In this document: positions 6,577 through 14,563 of the stretch, one piece after another | How positions within the stretch are numbered: the first letter of the stretch is position 1 | How the letters are laid out: every line of letters begins with the position of its first letter | Source of the DNA: Shimia sp047124445 | GTDB taxonomy: Bacteria; Pseudomonadota; Alphaproteobacteria; Rhodobacterales; Rhodobacteraceae | DNA: 64,000 nt | Direction of reading: 5' to 3' | Assembly (NCBI RefSeq): GCF_047124445.1 | Contig: NZ_CP138921.1 | Location: 1,736,001 to 1,800,000 of the forward strand | Program-made: the position numbers and the translations under genes | Notes under the pieces: model-generated | Databases searched by the model: none | What the model saw: the letters and a program-made list of their open reading frames with translations, nothing else | Told to the model about the DNA's origin: nothing

Positions 6577-7902
6577 TCAACCGGCACTCACAGCCGCATG
6601 AATGTCTTCGGCCGCGTCACGACCCTCAGCCACCGCAGTCACGGTCAGATCGTCACCGCCCGTGGCACAGTCGCCACCAGCCCAGATGCCATCCACGGAC
6701 GTGCGGCCAGTTTCGGATACTTTGATCTTGCCCCACTCCAGTTCCGGAAGGCCCTCACCTTCCAGTGTCTGGCCGATGGCTTTGAACACCTGATCCGCTG
6801 CCAGACGAATGGTCTGTCCGGTTGGTTTCAGATCGTTATCGGTGTATTCAAACTCGATCTCGCGCACCGCGCCGTTGCCAATCACCGCCTTGGGCGAGGC
6901 ATTGGTGATGATCCGCACGCCTTTGGAAGCCGCCAGATCCTGTTCAAACTCGGACGCGTTCATCCGGTCTTTGCCGCGACGATAGACAAGGCTCACGTTC
7001 AGAGCGCCCAACAGCTTCGCTTGAACAGCAGCATCCACGGCGGTCATCCCGCCGCCGATCACCACAACATCCCGGCCAATCGCCATTTTGCCAAGGTCAT
7101 CCGCCTGACGCAGTTCCGCGATGAAGTCCACCGCATCATCAACGCCGTCTTTGTCCTCGCCGTCGACGCCCAACGCGTTCACGCCACCCAGGCCAATGCC
7201 AAGGAACACCGCGTCAAACTCCGCCTTCAGACCGTCCAGCGACAGCCCGTCGCCTAGCTTTTTACCGGTCTCAACCGTGATGCCGCCAATCTTCAGCAGC
7301 CATGCGACCTCGCGTTCAGCAAAGCTCTCAACCGATTTATAGGCCGCGATGCCAAACTCGTTCAGACCACCGGCTTTCGCGCGCGCATCATAAACTGTGA
7401 CATCATGCCCATGCATGGCCAGACGGTGTGCCGCGGACAGACCCGCTGGCCCCGCGCCCACCACGGCGACTTTCTTGCCGGTGCTGTCGGCTCGGCCAAA
7501 AGGGTGCAGACCCGCATCCACCAGCTTATCAGTGGCATAGCGCTGCAACCGGCCAATCTCGACCGGGTTGCCTTCGGCGGTTTCGCGCACACAAACCTGC
7601 TCACAGAGCGTTTCGGTTGGGCACACACGGGCACACATGCCGCCCAGAATGTTCTGGTCAAAAATCGTCTTGGCCGCCGATTCCGGCGTGCCGGTGGCGA
7701 TCTGACGGATGAACAGAGGGATATCAATGTCTGTCGGACAGGCCGTCATACACGGCGCGTCGTGACAGAAATAACAGCGATCCGCCGCCACCAGGGCTTC
7801 GTGATCGTCAAAACGAGGGTGCAAATCCCCAAAATTCTCGGACAATTCCGCAGAGTCTAAACGCCCCGCTTGGATGCCGTCGCTGAACGGTGTGTTGGAC
7901 AT
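6577..7902 (-). CDS. preT: NAD(P)-dependent dihydropyrimidine dehydrogenase subunit PreT
   Basis: This 441-residue electron-input subunit resembles the glutamate synthase small chain. The N-terminal cysteine-rich region (CYFCHDAPCMTACP and CARVCPTETLCEQVC) should bind Fe-S clusters; a first nucleotide-binding site GAGPAGLSAAH and a second, VVIGGGMTAVDAA, bind FAD and NAD(P)H. The start at 7902 has a strong GGAGG five bases upstream, so the longer frame is rejected. It is transcribed ahead of preA. A RutR-like palindrome lies 73 bases upstream. PreT with PreA makes the first, reductive step of pyrimidine breakdown. Confidence 0.95.
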   Translation of the reverse strand: MSNTPFSDGIQAGRLDSAELSENFGDLHPRFDDHEALVAADRCYFCHDAPCMTACPTDIDIPLFIRQIATGTPESAAKTIFDQNILGGMCARVCPTETLCEQVCVRETAEGNPVEIGRLQRYATDKLVDAGLHPFGRADSTGKKVAVVGAGPAGLSAAHRLAMHGHDVTVYDARAKAGGLNEFGIAAYKSVESFAEREVAWLLKIGGITVETGKKLGDGLSLDGLKAEFDAVFLGIGLGGVNALGVDGEDKDGVDDAVDFIAELRQADDLGKMAIGRDVVVIGGGMTAVDAAVQAKLLGALNVSLVYRRGKDRMNASEFEQDLAASKGVRIITNASPKAVIGNGAVREIEFEYTDNDLKPTGQTIRLAADQVFKAIGQTLEGEGLPELEWGKIKVSETGRTSVDGIWAGGDCATGGDDLTVTAVAEGRDAAEDIHAAVSAG

Positions 7903-8319
7903 AGGACCTCCCCATACACCTTGTTGGCTACCCACTCAGGCTTGCACAGGTTTTTTGACCAATCAATAAAAAAATTTACCACATGGTCAAAAGATGACAA
8001 ACGGCCCCAACACGCGCGCCTGAAGGCAACCTGCTTAAAACTTTGGCCCTGCACAAAAACCGGCACCAGTCACCGCAAACCGTCCCACCGGCCCGCAGCA
8101 CCTTTCGCATCAGAAACAAAGCCATGAAATTTTTGCGAAATCTTACAGGTTGAAACACTTATTGGACAAAAAGTCCTTGTTTTCTGCCCGCGTTGTTATC
8201 ACATGGGGGGTGCGCAGTTTCTATTTTCGACCCCCTGCTCCTAACCGGCTCAGCTTTCGATCAAGATACCCGCCGGGTTGCCGCATGTTGCGGGCGACAC
8301 AAAACATGGAGAAACGACG
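7903..8319. other. Divergent intergenic region preT / cold-shock gene
   Basis: This 417-base stretch holds the promoters of two divergent genes and no credible ORF. Its preT side is AT-rich with a RutR-like palindrome and an extra half site TTGACCA at 7955. Its cold-shock side probably carries a long 5' leader, as is usual for cspA-type mRNAs, with a possible GGGGGT/ACCCCC stem at 8206-8235. Confidence 0.6.
7975..7990. promoter_or_regulatory. RutR-like operator upstream of preT
   Basis: TTTACCACATGGTCAA matches TTGACCAnnTGGTCAA at 13 of 14 defined positions. A left half site TTGACCA lies exactly 20 bases away at 7955. The position 73 bases before the preT start fits a promoter operator. Confidence 0.72.
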
Positions 8320-8526
8320 ATGGCTACTGGCACCGTCAAATGGTTCAACACCACCAAAGGCTTCGGCTTCATTGCACCTGATGAAGGCGGCAAAGACGTA
8401 TTTGTACACATTTCTGCCGTTGAGCGCTCCGGCCTGACCGGTCTCGCAGACAACCAGAAAGTCAGCTACGAGCTGCAAGCGGGCCGTGACGGCCGCGAAA
8501 GCGCCGTAGATCTGGCCCTGCTCTAA
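8320..8526 (+). CDS. Cold-shock protein, CspA family
   Basis: This is a single 68-residue cold-shock domain with the RNA-binding motifs KGFGFI (RNP1) and VFVHI (RNP2), so it is a nucleic-acid chaperone that melts RNA structure. The ATG at 8320 (MATGTVKWF) has GGAG upstream and gives the standard family length; a longer frame starting at 8278 is not needed. It is monocistronic, with an unusually long upstream region and a strong terminator 26 bases after the stop. Alphaproteobacteria carry several such genes and which one this is cannot be told. Confidence 0.95.
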   Translation: MATGTVKWFNTTKGFGFIAPDEGGKDVFVHISAVERSGLTGLADNQKVSYELQAGRDGRESAVDLALL

Positions 8527-8552
8527 GAGAGCGACAGGTCCGACATGAGAAA

Positions 8553-8575
8553 GGCGCCCAATGGGCGCCTTTTTT
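8553..8575 (+). terminator. Terminator of the cold-shock gene
   Basis: GGCGCCC and GGGCGCC pair across an AAT loop and are followed by six T residues. Confidence 0.9.
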
Positions 8576-8636
8576 ATGTGTCAAAACAGGTAGGCCATGA
8601 TGAACAAGTGGATACAAGGTCCCCGCCCTAAGTGCC

Positions 8637-9374
8637 CTAAAGCATATAGCCACCACCGGCCTGAACGGACTGCCCCGTAATCCACCCCGCCCGATCATCC
8701 GCAAGCAGCATCACTGCATTGGCAATGTCCTCGGGCTTCCCCAGTCGCCCCATCGGCGTTTGGGCCATGACCATTCCCATCATCGCTTCATCCGTCTTGA
8801 CGTAGGCCAAGGCCTCTGTGTCCGTAAATCCAGGGGCCACTGCATTCACGCGGATTCCCATTGGACCCAGCTCTGAAGCCAGCAATCGGACCGCATGCTC
8901 TCCGGCTGCCTTTGACGACGCATATGCCACCACGCCCGGCAAAGTGCCTCGCGCTGTTACGGATGAAATATTAATGACGGCACCCTTAGTCTCCGCAAGA
9001 TGAGGGATCGCCTCACGGGCAAGCGCCAGTGGCGCAAACACATTGATCCGATATGTGCTTTCAATATCCGCGTCGCTGGTTTCGACCAGCGGCCCCATTG
9101 TGCCCGTGCCAGCGTTGTTCACCAGCACATCCAAGCGACCAAATGTGCTGACCGCCTCCTGAACAATCCGCGCTGACGCACCACTCTCACAAACATCTGC
9201 TGCAATAAATGCAGCCCTAGGCCCGAGTTCAGCCACAGTCTGCTCAAGTACAGCCTGCCTGCGCCCCGTGATCAGAACCTTTGCGCCGCCGGCAACAAAG
9301 GCGGCTGCAATGGCTTTTCCAATTCCAGTGCCACCACCTGTGACAATGACAACTTTGTTTGCGAATTTTTCCAT
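8637..9374 (-). CDS. Short-chain dehydrogenase/reductase
   Basis: This 245-residue classical SDR has the nucleotide motif TGGGTGIG near the N-terminus, NNAG, a catalytic serine in INISSVTA, and YASSK with the catalytic Tyr and Lys. The C-terminal ITGQSVQAGGG pattern is typical of this large group of NAD(P)H-dependent alcohol/ketone oxidoreductases; the substrate cannot be read from sequence. The ATG at 9374 has AGGAG eight bases upstream. It lies 83 bases downstream of a flavodoxin-fold oxidoreductase in the same orientation, both divergent from a LysR gene that probably controls them. Confidence 0.9.
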   Translation of the reverse strand: MEKFANKVVIVTGGGTGIGKAIAAAFVAGGAKVLITGRRQAVLEQTVAELGPRAAFIAADVCESGASARIVQEAVSTFGRLDVLVNNAGTGTMGPLVETSDADIESTYRINVFAPLALAREAIPHLAETKGAVINISSVTARGTLPGVVAYASSKAAGEHAVRLLASELGPMGIRVNAVAPGFTDTEALAYVKTDEAMMGMVMAQTPMGRLGKPEDIANAVMLLADDRAGWITGQSVQAGGGYML

Positions 9375-9457
9375 GAGTTTCTCCTGTGTCTGGATAGAGG
9401 GAATCACCTCTGATTAGCCGAGGCCAACAGAGCGCGAGATTGTGTGATTGAAACGCG

Positions 9458-10018
9458 TTACGCCCTGTCGGTCCCGCCACCGTCGACCGCAATTCGCGGC
9501 GCCGTGACGAAGGAAATCAGCTTTGGAACGCTGGCATTAAGGGCATCTGGATTTCGGCTCATTGCGCTGTGCAACACAAATGGAGGCAGATAGGTCATGC
9601 CCACCATACGAGCGGTCTGTTCATACGGCACCAAGAACGCATCCATTGAATAACTGTTTAGCCCGTCCGCTTGATAACTTCCTGCTGGTCCGCCGGTCGT
9701 GATCGCCAAACCAAGCTCTTTTCCGTGCAACGCGGTCCCTCCCGGGCCGTATGCAAATCCGAAAAGCAAAACCTGATCCAACCAGGCCTTCAGTACAGGC
9801 GGCGATGAATACCAGTAGAACGGAAACTGAAGCACAACCCGACTTGCCTGGCGCAACAGAGACTGCTCACAGCTTGGGTCAAACATCATTTCTGATCCAC
9901 CAACAGCGGACAAGTCCCGCGTCGTGACACCGGGCACATTGCTTAAGGCATCATGCCACACGCGATTGGCCGTAGAGCTCCCAAGGTTGGGATGCGCAGT
10001 TAAAACAAGTGTAGTCAT
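9458..10018 (-). CDS. NAD(P)H-dependent quinone oxidoreductase, flavodoxin fold (KefF/MdaB-like)
   Basis: This 186-residue protein has a flavodoxin-like fold with the early FMN loop (TLVLTAHPNLGSS), the active-site segment QFPFYWYSSPPVLKAWLDQV and the TTGGPAGSY loop, as in KefF, MdaB and YwrO quinone reductases. Such enzymes perform two-electron reduction of quinones or electrophiles. It is the first gene of an apparent pair with the SDR and is divergent from a LysR regulator 105 bases away, an arrangement typical of an inducible response to reactive compounds. The exact substrate is unknown. Confidence 0.88.
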   Translation of the reverse strand: MTTLVLTAHPNLGSSTANRVWHDALSNVPGVTTRDLSAVGGSEMMFDPSCEQSLLRQASRVVLQFPFYWYSSPPVLKAWLDQVLLFGFAYGPGGTALHGKELGLAITTGGPAGSYQADGLNSYSMDAFLVPYEQTARMVGMTYLPPFVLHSAMSRNPDALNASVPKLISFVTAPRIAVDGGGTDRA

Positions 10019-10123
10019 CGGTGGCCTCAGGTGTTGCGTTTACAAGTGAGCCAAAACTAACTAACCACCCCAAAGCCAACAATTACCCCAATAACAATCA
10101 CTCTGTTGTATGGAATTCAACAA

Positions 10124-11041
10124 ATGCGCCTCCCTCTAGCCACGCTTGAAGTCTTCAATGCCATCGCCAAAGAAGGCAGCCTCAGCGCCGCCGCAATAGC
10201 ATTAGGCATCAAGCGCTCCACGGTCAGTCACCAGCTAAAGACCCTTGAGACGCAGATCGGTGCAGCCCTCTTCGTGCGCACAACCCGCTCAATCAGCCTA
10301 ACTGAGGCAGGCCGCGCCTTGGCTCAGAGTTCTGGCCCGGCCTTTGAGCAACTGGCGAATGGATTCGAAAATGCGCGCGCAGCAGGTCAAAGCACACGCG
10401 GCACCCTGAAACTTGCCATTCCGGAGTTTGTTTATCACCTCCTGATAAGCGCCCCCCTTTTGTCTTTTCAAGAACGCTACCCCGAAATAGAAATTGAACT
10501 CCGGCTTGCGGACGCTTGGTCTGACATTCTCAAAGAAGGGCTGCACGCCGGGTTTCGGCTCGGCGGCGTGATCGCTCAAGATATGGTCGCGGTGGGCTTG
10601 ACCGAACCCATGACGGCGGCTGTGGTGGCCAGCCCGTCCTATCTGGAAAAACACGGCACCCCCACGCACCCATTGGACTTGCTCGAGCACAATTGCCTTC
10701 ACTATCGCTTCCCAAGCTCTGGCCAGCTCGCACCATGGATGTTTTCCGGGCCTGATGGCCCCTATCCGGTCGAGGTTCGTGGCAACTTGATTGCTAATTC
10801 TCTACCAGTGTCGATTGAGCAAGCCACCCGAGGGCTTGGTATCAGCTACACCTTCCGGGAATTCAGCGCCAATGCACTAGCAAGCGGCGAACTTGTGGAA
10901 ATCCTGAGTGATCACGCCGCCACAATGCCCCGCGTCCACATCTATTTTCCCCAAGAATATCGAGCGCTGGTGCCGCTAAAGCTGTTCATCCAGCACTTAA
11001 AGCAAGCTAACGCCGGGCGAATCTCAACTTCCAAAAGCTGA
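10124..11041 (+). CDS. LysR-family transcriptional regulator
   Basis: This 305-residue regulator has an N-terminal winged helix (residues about 1-60; SLSAAAIALGIKRSTVSHQL) and a full-length periplasmic-binding-like effector domain. I chose the ATG at 10124 because LysR proteins begin just before the first helix (MRLPLATLEVF); a TTG six codons upstream is possible. It is divergent from the flavodoxin/SDR pair, which it probably activates. Its end is closed by the hairpin shared with the tRNA gene. Confidence 0.92.
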   Translation: MRLPLATLEVFNAIAKEGSLSAAAIALGIKRSTVSHQLKTLETQIGAALFVRTTRSISLTEAGRALAQSSGPAFEQLANGFENARAAGQSTRGTLKLAIPEFVYHLLISAPLLSFQERYPEIEIELRLADAWSDILKEGLHAGFRLGGVIAQDMVAVGLTEPMTAAVVASPSYLEKHGTPTHPLDLLEHNCLHYRFPSSGQLAPWMFSGPDGPYPVEVRGNLIANSLPVSIEQATRGLGISYTFREFSANALASGELVEILSDHAATMPRVHIYFPQEYRALVPLKLFIQHLKQANAGRISTSKS

Positions 11042-11065
11042 ACCGCCAGCCAAGTCCCCCAAAAG

Positions 11066-11098
11066 AAAAAGACGCAGCCCGAAGGCTACGTCTTTTTT
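11066..11098. terminator. Bidirectional terminator between LysR gene and tRNA-Pro
   Basis: AAAAAGACGcAGCC pairs with GGCTaCGTCTTTTTT around a CGAA loop, with one C-A mismatch. T runs follow on both strands, so it can end both the LysR transcript and the tRNA transcript. Confidence 0.8.
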
Positions 11099-11118
11099 CT
11101 TTTCCTCCGGGAGGAAAA

Positions 11119-11195
11119 TGGTCGGGACGGCAAGATTCGAACTTGCGACCCCCTGTACCCAAAACAGGTGCGCTACCAGGCTGCGCTACGCCCCG
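11119..11195 (-). tRNA. tRNA-Pro(TGG)
   Basis: The 77-base cloverleaf includes an encoded CCA end. The acceptor CGGGGCG pairs with CGTCCCG (one G-T wobble), the D arm is GCGC-AGCCTGGTA-GCGC, the anticodon arm CCTGT-TTTGGGT-ACAGG carries anticodon TGG, and the T arm is GCAAG-TTCGAAT-CTTGC. Confidence 0.97.
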
Positions 11196-11241
11196 ACTTG
11201 TGAGGCAGGGTTTACCCCCACTGTTCGGGAATGAAAACCCC

Positions 11242-11766
11242 CTAACAACGCCAGTTTGCAATTTCTTGTAAAAAATTTTGGTGGCGCATTTCACTGCCGA
11301 TGGAAATCCCCATCGCCTTGGCCAAACCGCCATTGATTTCAAGAACATAACGCACGGCATTGCCGCCAAAAATCGGGGTTTCGTCCAGAGGAATGGCGTT
11401 GCTGTGGATGTGCTGGATCACCCCATGCTCATCGGCAAACAACATATCGAGGGGAATCAGCGTGTTGCGCATCCAGAAAGATGCAGGCCGTGTGGTCTCA
11501 TAGATAAACAGCATGCCGGCACTGCTTGGCATATGGGCGCGATTCATCAATCCCTGCGCCCGCTCGGCCTCTGTGTCTGCCACTTCTACGGAGAATCGCG
11601 CCTGACCAAAGTCGCCTCGTATCAACAGGCTGTCTTCGTCACAGGCGTCTTGGGCTTGGGCGGGCAAGGAGATCACGAACCCTGCCGCCAGCCACAAAAA
11701 TCCGGCGCCGATCAATCGACCCGCGCCAGAGAAGTTTAGTCGTTTTCCAAAACTGCGTTTTCCCAC
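11242..11766 (-). CDS. DUF192 family exported protein
   Basis: This 174-residue protein has a signal peptide (residues 1 to about 39, ending AQAQ) and a DUF192 domain with RAQGLMNRAHMP, FIYETTRPASFWMRNTLIPLDMLF and the C-terminal LEINGG pattern. DUF192 proteins form a small beta fold of unknown biochemical role, probably periplasmic here. The start is a GTG at 11766 with GAGG seven bases upstream and lies inside the 3' end of the preceding cold-shock gene, overlapping by 31 bases, which implies translational coupling. Confidence 0.85.
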   Translation of the reverse strand: MGKRSFGKRLNFSGAGRLIGAGFLWLAAGFVISLPAQAQDACDEDSLLIRGDFGQARFSVEVADTEAERAQGLMNRAHMPSSAGMLFIYETTRPASFWMRNTLIPLDMLFADEHGVIQHIHSNAIPLDETPIFGGNAVRYVLEINGGLAKAMGISIGSEMRHQNFLQEIANWRC

Positions 11767-12299
11767 GCCAATACCTCGGTTGCCATGCGACCACGTTTAC
11801 CGTCGATCACACGCAACGCCAAGGCTTCGCCAGGCTGCAGGTCAGACAGACCCGAGCGGCGCAGCACCTCGATGTGCAGGAAAATGTCTTCCGGGCGGCC
11901 AAACACATTGGCAAAGCCAAAGCCCTTGCCTTTGTCAAACCACTTCACCCGCGCCGGCTCCAGCGGCGTCGCGCGAATGTCGTCCAGATCCATGCCCTCA
12001 AAATCGGACAACGCCACCGGCGTCTCCGTTTCCGGCGCGTCGATCTTGAACACTTCAACAGCCTGCGCGCCGCGTTGTGTCACTTGTACGGACACTTCAA
12101 TCGCGGACCCGTCTGCCACAGAGCTCTGACCGAAATTGCGCAGCACGTTTGCATGCAACAGAATATCCGGCCCGCCGTCGTCAGACACAATAAATCCGAA
12201 TCCCTTGACCGGATCGAACCATTTCACCACGCCCATCACCTGCGTGACGTCATTTTCTAGAGTACTCAATGCCTCAACCTTAGTTTGTATCATCCCCAT
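11736..12299 (-). CDS. Protein with two cold-shock domains
   Basis: This 187-residue protein contains two cold-shock domains joined by a linker of about 30 residues. Domain one (about residues 22-85) shows VVKWFDPVKGFGFIVSDDGG and domain two (about 115-180) shows RVKWFDKGKGFGFANV with an IFLHIEVL strand. It should bind single-stranded nucleic acid. Start codons at 12299 and 12293 are both possible and a start at 12236 would retain domain one; none has a convincing ribosome site. Its 3' end overlaps the DUF192 gene. A perfect 10-base-pair inverted repeat lies in its upstream region. Confidence 0.88.
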   Translation of the reverse strand: MGMIQTKVEALSTLENDVTQVMGVVKWFDPVKGFGFIVSDDGGPDILLHANVLRNFGQSSVADGSAIEVSVQVTQRGAQAVEVFKIDAPETETPVALSDFEGMDLDDIRATPLEPARVKWFDKGKGFGFANVFGRPEDIFLHIEVLRRSGLSDLQPGEALALRVIDGKRGRMATEVLAWENAVLEND

Positions 12300-12333
12300 G
12301 ATCTGCGTGACTGTGCTGCATCATGACGACTTC

Positions 12334-12371
12334 GGCAAGCGCAAAATTTCCATGCTTTTCATGCGCTTGCC
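12334..12371. other. Inverted repeat GGCAAGCGCA...TGCGCTTGCC
   Basis: The perfect 10-base arms are separated by 18 bases that contain a smaller CATG-CTTTT-CATG motif. It lies between the end of pdxH and the start of the double cold-shock gene on the same strand. There is no T run on the minus strand, so a 5' leader structure or DNA operator is more likely than a terminator. Confidence 0.55.
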
Positions 12372-12389
12372 ACGAAAATTTTTAACTAA

Positions 12390-12995
12390 TTAAGGGTTAA
12401 GACGCTGAATTTCCCACTGTTTTTCAGGGGCTTCACGGGTCCAGCGGAACCGGTCGTGTAACCGAAAGGCCCCATCCGCCCAAAACTCGATTTCGGCTGG
12501 AATAAGCCGATATCCGCCCCAAAAAGGTGGGCGTTTGGGGTGGGTGCCGTGCGCGGCTGTCATTTTTGCCACTTTTGCCATTAATTCTGTACGCGAATTT
12601 AGAGGTTGAGACTGTTCCGACGCCCAAGCACCCAGCTTGCTCTTCAAACTGCGCGACTCAAAATATGCATCCGCTTGTGGACCATCTTCCCGCATAACGT
12701 GTCCTCTGACCCGGATTTGGCGGCGCAAAGATTTCCAGTGCATAACAAAAGACGCCTTACCCGCGCCGTCCAGTTCCTGCGCTTTGGCGCTGCCGTAATT
12801 TGTATAGAACACAAACGCCGCATCCTCGATGTCCTTCAAGAGCACCATGCGGGAATTTGGCATACCGTCCGCGTCCACTGTGGACAGCGCAATCGCGTTG
12901 GGGTCATTCGGCTCGCTCTTCTCAGCCTCCGCCAACCATGCCCGCGCGATCTCAAACGGGTCCTCGCCCGCAAAAATCCCTGTTCTCTCGCTCAT
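12390..12995 (-). CDS. pdxH: Pyridoxamine 5'-phosphate oxidase
   Basis: This 201-residue FMN enzyme oxidises pyridoxamine or pyridoxine 5'-phosphate to pyridoxal 5'-phosphate in the cytosol. Visible family motifs are the FMN-binding RMVLLKDI, the FYTNYGSAKAQEL loop, WKSLRRQIRVRG, the ESRSLKSKLGAWAS segment and the C-terminal WEIQRLNP. The ATG at 12995 is supported by GGAGG and by the family length; an earlier in-frame start at 13037 is less likely. It is divergent from fabI. Confidence 0.96.
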   Translation of the reverse strand: MSERTGIFAGEDPFEIARAWLAEAEKSEPNDPNAIALSTVDADGMPNSRMVLLKDIEDAAFVFYTNYGSAKAQELDGAGKASFVMHWKSLRRQIRVRGHVMREDGPQADAYFESRSLKSKLGAWASEQSQPLNSRTELMAKVAKMTAAHGTHPKRPPFWGGYRLIPAEIEFWADGAFRLHDRFRWTREAPEKQWEIQRLNP

Positions 12996-13119
12996 CACTG
13001 CCTCCAAATGCATCATCCAACCTCTCAGGCTAGGCATATTCCACGCTGGCGAAGACCTTGATGCGACAGGGTCAATCGCCTAAACGTCACGCATAACCAA
13101 GTGGGACGGAGTTCACCGG

Positions 13120-13938
13120 ATGTCAAATCAACTCATGGCAGGCAAACGTGGTCTGATTATGGGACTTGCCAACGACAAGTCTATTGCCTGGGGTATTGCC
13201 AAAGCCTGCGCCGACGCCGGCGCCGAGCTGGCATTCTCTTATATGGGTGACGCTTTCAAAAAACGCGTGGTCCCGCTCGCCGAACAGCTCAACGTCGACA
13301 CGTTGATCGACTGTGACGTCTCTGACGCCGCTTCCATCGACGCAGCCTTTGCCGAGATCGAAGAGAAATGGGGCAAAATCGACTTCATCGTGCATGCCAT
13401 TGGCTTCTCGGACAAAAACGAGCTGCGCGGTCGCTATGTCGACACGTCTAAAGACAACTTCCTGATGACCATGGACATCTCCGTCTATTCCTTCACCGCT
13501 GTGATGCAACGCGCGGAGAAGCTGATGACAGACGGCGGCTCCGCCCTGACCCTCACCTACTACGGTGCCGAGCAGGTCATGCCACACTATAATGTCATGG
13601 GCGTCGCCAAAGCCGCGTTGGAAGCCTCGGTGAAATACCTCGCCGAAGACCTCGGCAAAGACGGCATCCGCGTGAACGCCATCTCCGCAGGCCCGATCAA
13701 AACCCTCGCCGCCTCAGGCATTGGCGATTTCCGCTATATCCTGAAATGGAACGAACTGAACTCCCCACTGCGCCGCAACGTTGGAATCGAAGATGTGGGC
13801 AACTCCGCGCTTTACCTGCTGTCTGATCTGGGTAGCGGCGTCACCGGCGAGAACCTGCACGTTGACGCGGGCTATCACATTGTGGGCATGAAAGCCGTCG
13901 ACGCACCCGACATCGACGCCGTGGTGGGCCGCAAATGA
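13120..13938 (+). CDS. fabI: Enoyl-[acyl-carrier-protein] reductase (NADH)
   Basis: This 272-residue enzyme reduces trans-2-enoyl-ACP in the last step of the fatty acid elongation cycle. It has the FabI-type variant of the SDR fold: GLANDKSIAWGIAKA at the nucleotide site, the catalytic pair in the YYGAEQVMPHYNVMGVAKAA stretch (Tyr-x6-Lys) and TLAASGIGDF in the substrate loop. Full family length. It is the first gene of a pair with a LysE-type exporter, with an ATGA overlap. Confidence 0.97.
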   Translation: MSNQLMAGKRGLIMGLANDKSIAWGIAKACADAGAELAFSYMGDAFKKRVVPLAEQLNVDTLIDCDVSDAASIDAAFAEIEEKWGKIDFIVHAIGFSDKNELRGRYVDTSKDNFLMTMDISVYSFTAVMQRAEKLMTDGGSALTLTYYGAEQVMPHYNVMGVAKAALEASVKYLAEDLGKDGIRVNAISAGPIKTLAASGIGDFRYILKWNELNSPLRRNVGIEDVGNSALYLLSDLGSGVTGENLHVDAGYHIVGMKAVDAPDIDAVVGRK

Positions 13939-14549
13939 GCCTCGCTGCCTTTGTTGCCGCCGTCTCTCTGTGCCTGATGGCCGCCGTCAGCCCCGGCCCC
14001 GCCGTGCTCATGGCCGCCCGCGTGGGTCTGCAACAGGGCCTCAAAACCGGTGCCGCTCTGTCTGTGGGCATCGGCCTTGGCGCGGTCTTCTGGGCCGCCT
14101 CCGCCCTCTTTGGCCTTGCGTTGCTGTTTGAATACGCGCCCTACCTTCTGACCGTTCTCAAGATCGGCGGCGCCGCCTTCCTGATCTGGACCGCCTTTAA
14201 AATGTGGCGTGCTGCGGATGAGCCACTGGAAGACAACGACGCCGAAGTTGCCGCCATGACGCCTTTGTCCGCCCTGCGCCTCGGCATCTGGACCCAGCTT
14301 GCCAACCCAAAACCCGCCGTCTTCTTTGGCGCGGTCTTTGTTGGCACCGTACCAACCGACGCCACCCCGCTGGCATTGGCGCTGCTGCTGGTGTGCATCT
14401 TCTTGGGTGAATTCCTTTGGAACACCTCCGTGGCGCGGCTGTTCTCTCTGGACCGCACCCGCAAAATCTACATCGGCCTGAAGCACCTGATTGACCGCGT
14501 CTTTGGCGGCCTTCTGGCGGCTCTGGGCGTCAAGATCGCGGCCACCTAA
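13935..14549 (+). CDS. LysE-family amino acid exporter
   Basis: This 204-residue inner-membrane protein has six predicted hydrophobic segments and the LysE/RhtB signature near the N-terminus (AAVSPGPAVLMAARVGLQQG), with the conserved NPKP turn in the middle (LANPKPAVFFG). Members export lysine, homoserine, threonine or related compounds; the substrate here is unknown. The ATG overlaps the fabI stop codon, so translation is coupled although the functions appear unrelated. Confidence 0.92.
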   Translation: MSLAAFVAAVSLCLMAAVSPGPAVLMAARVGLQQGLKTGAALSVGIGLGAVFWAASALFGLALLFEYAPYLLTVLKIGGAAFLIWTAFKMWRAADEPLEDNDAEVAAMTPLSALRLGIWTQLANPKPAVFFGAVFVGTVPTDATPLALALLLVCIFLGEFLWNTSVARLFSLDRTRKIYIGLKHLIDRVFGGLLAALGVKIAAT

Positions 14550-14563
14550 GCCGCGCTCGGACC

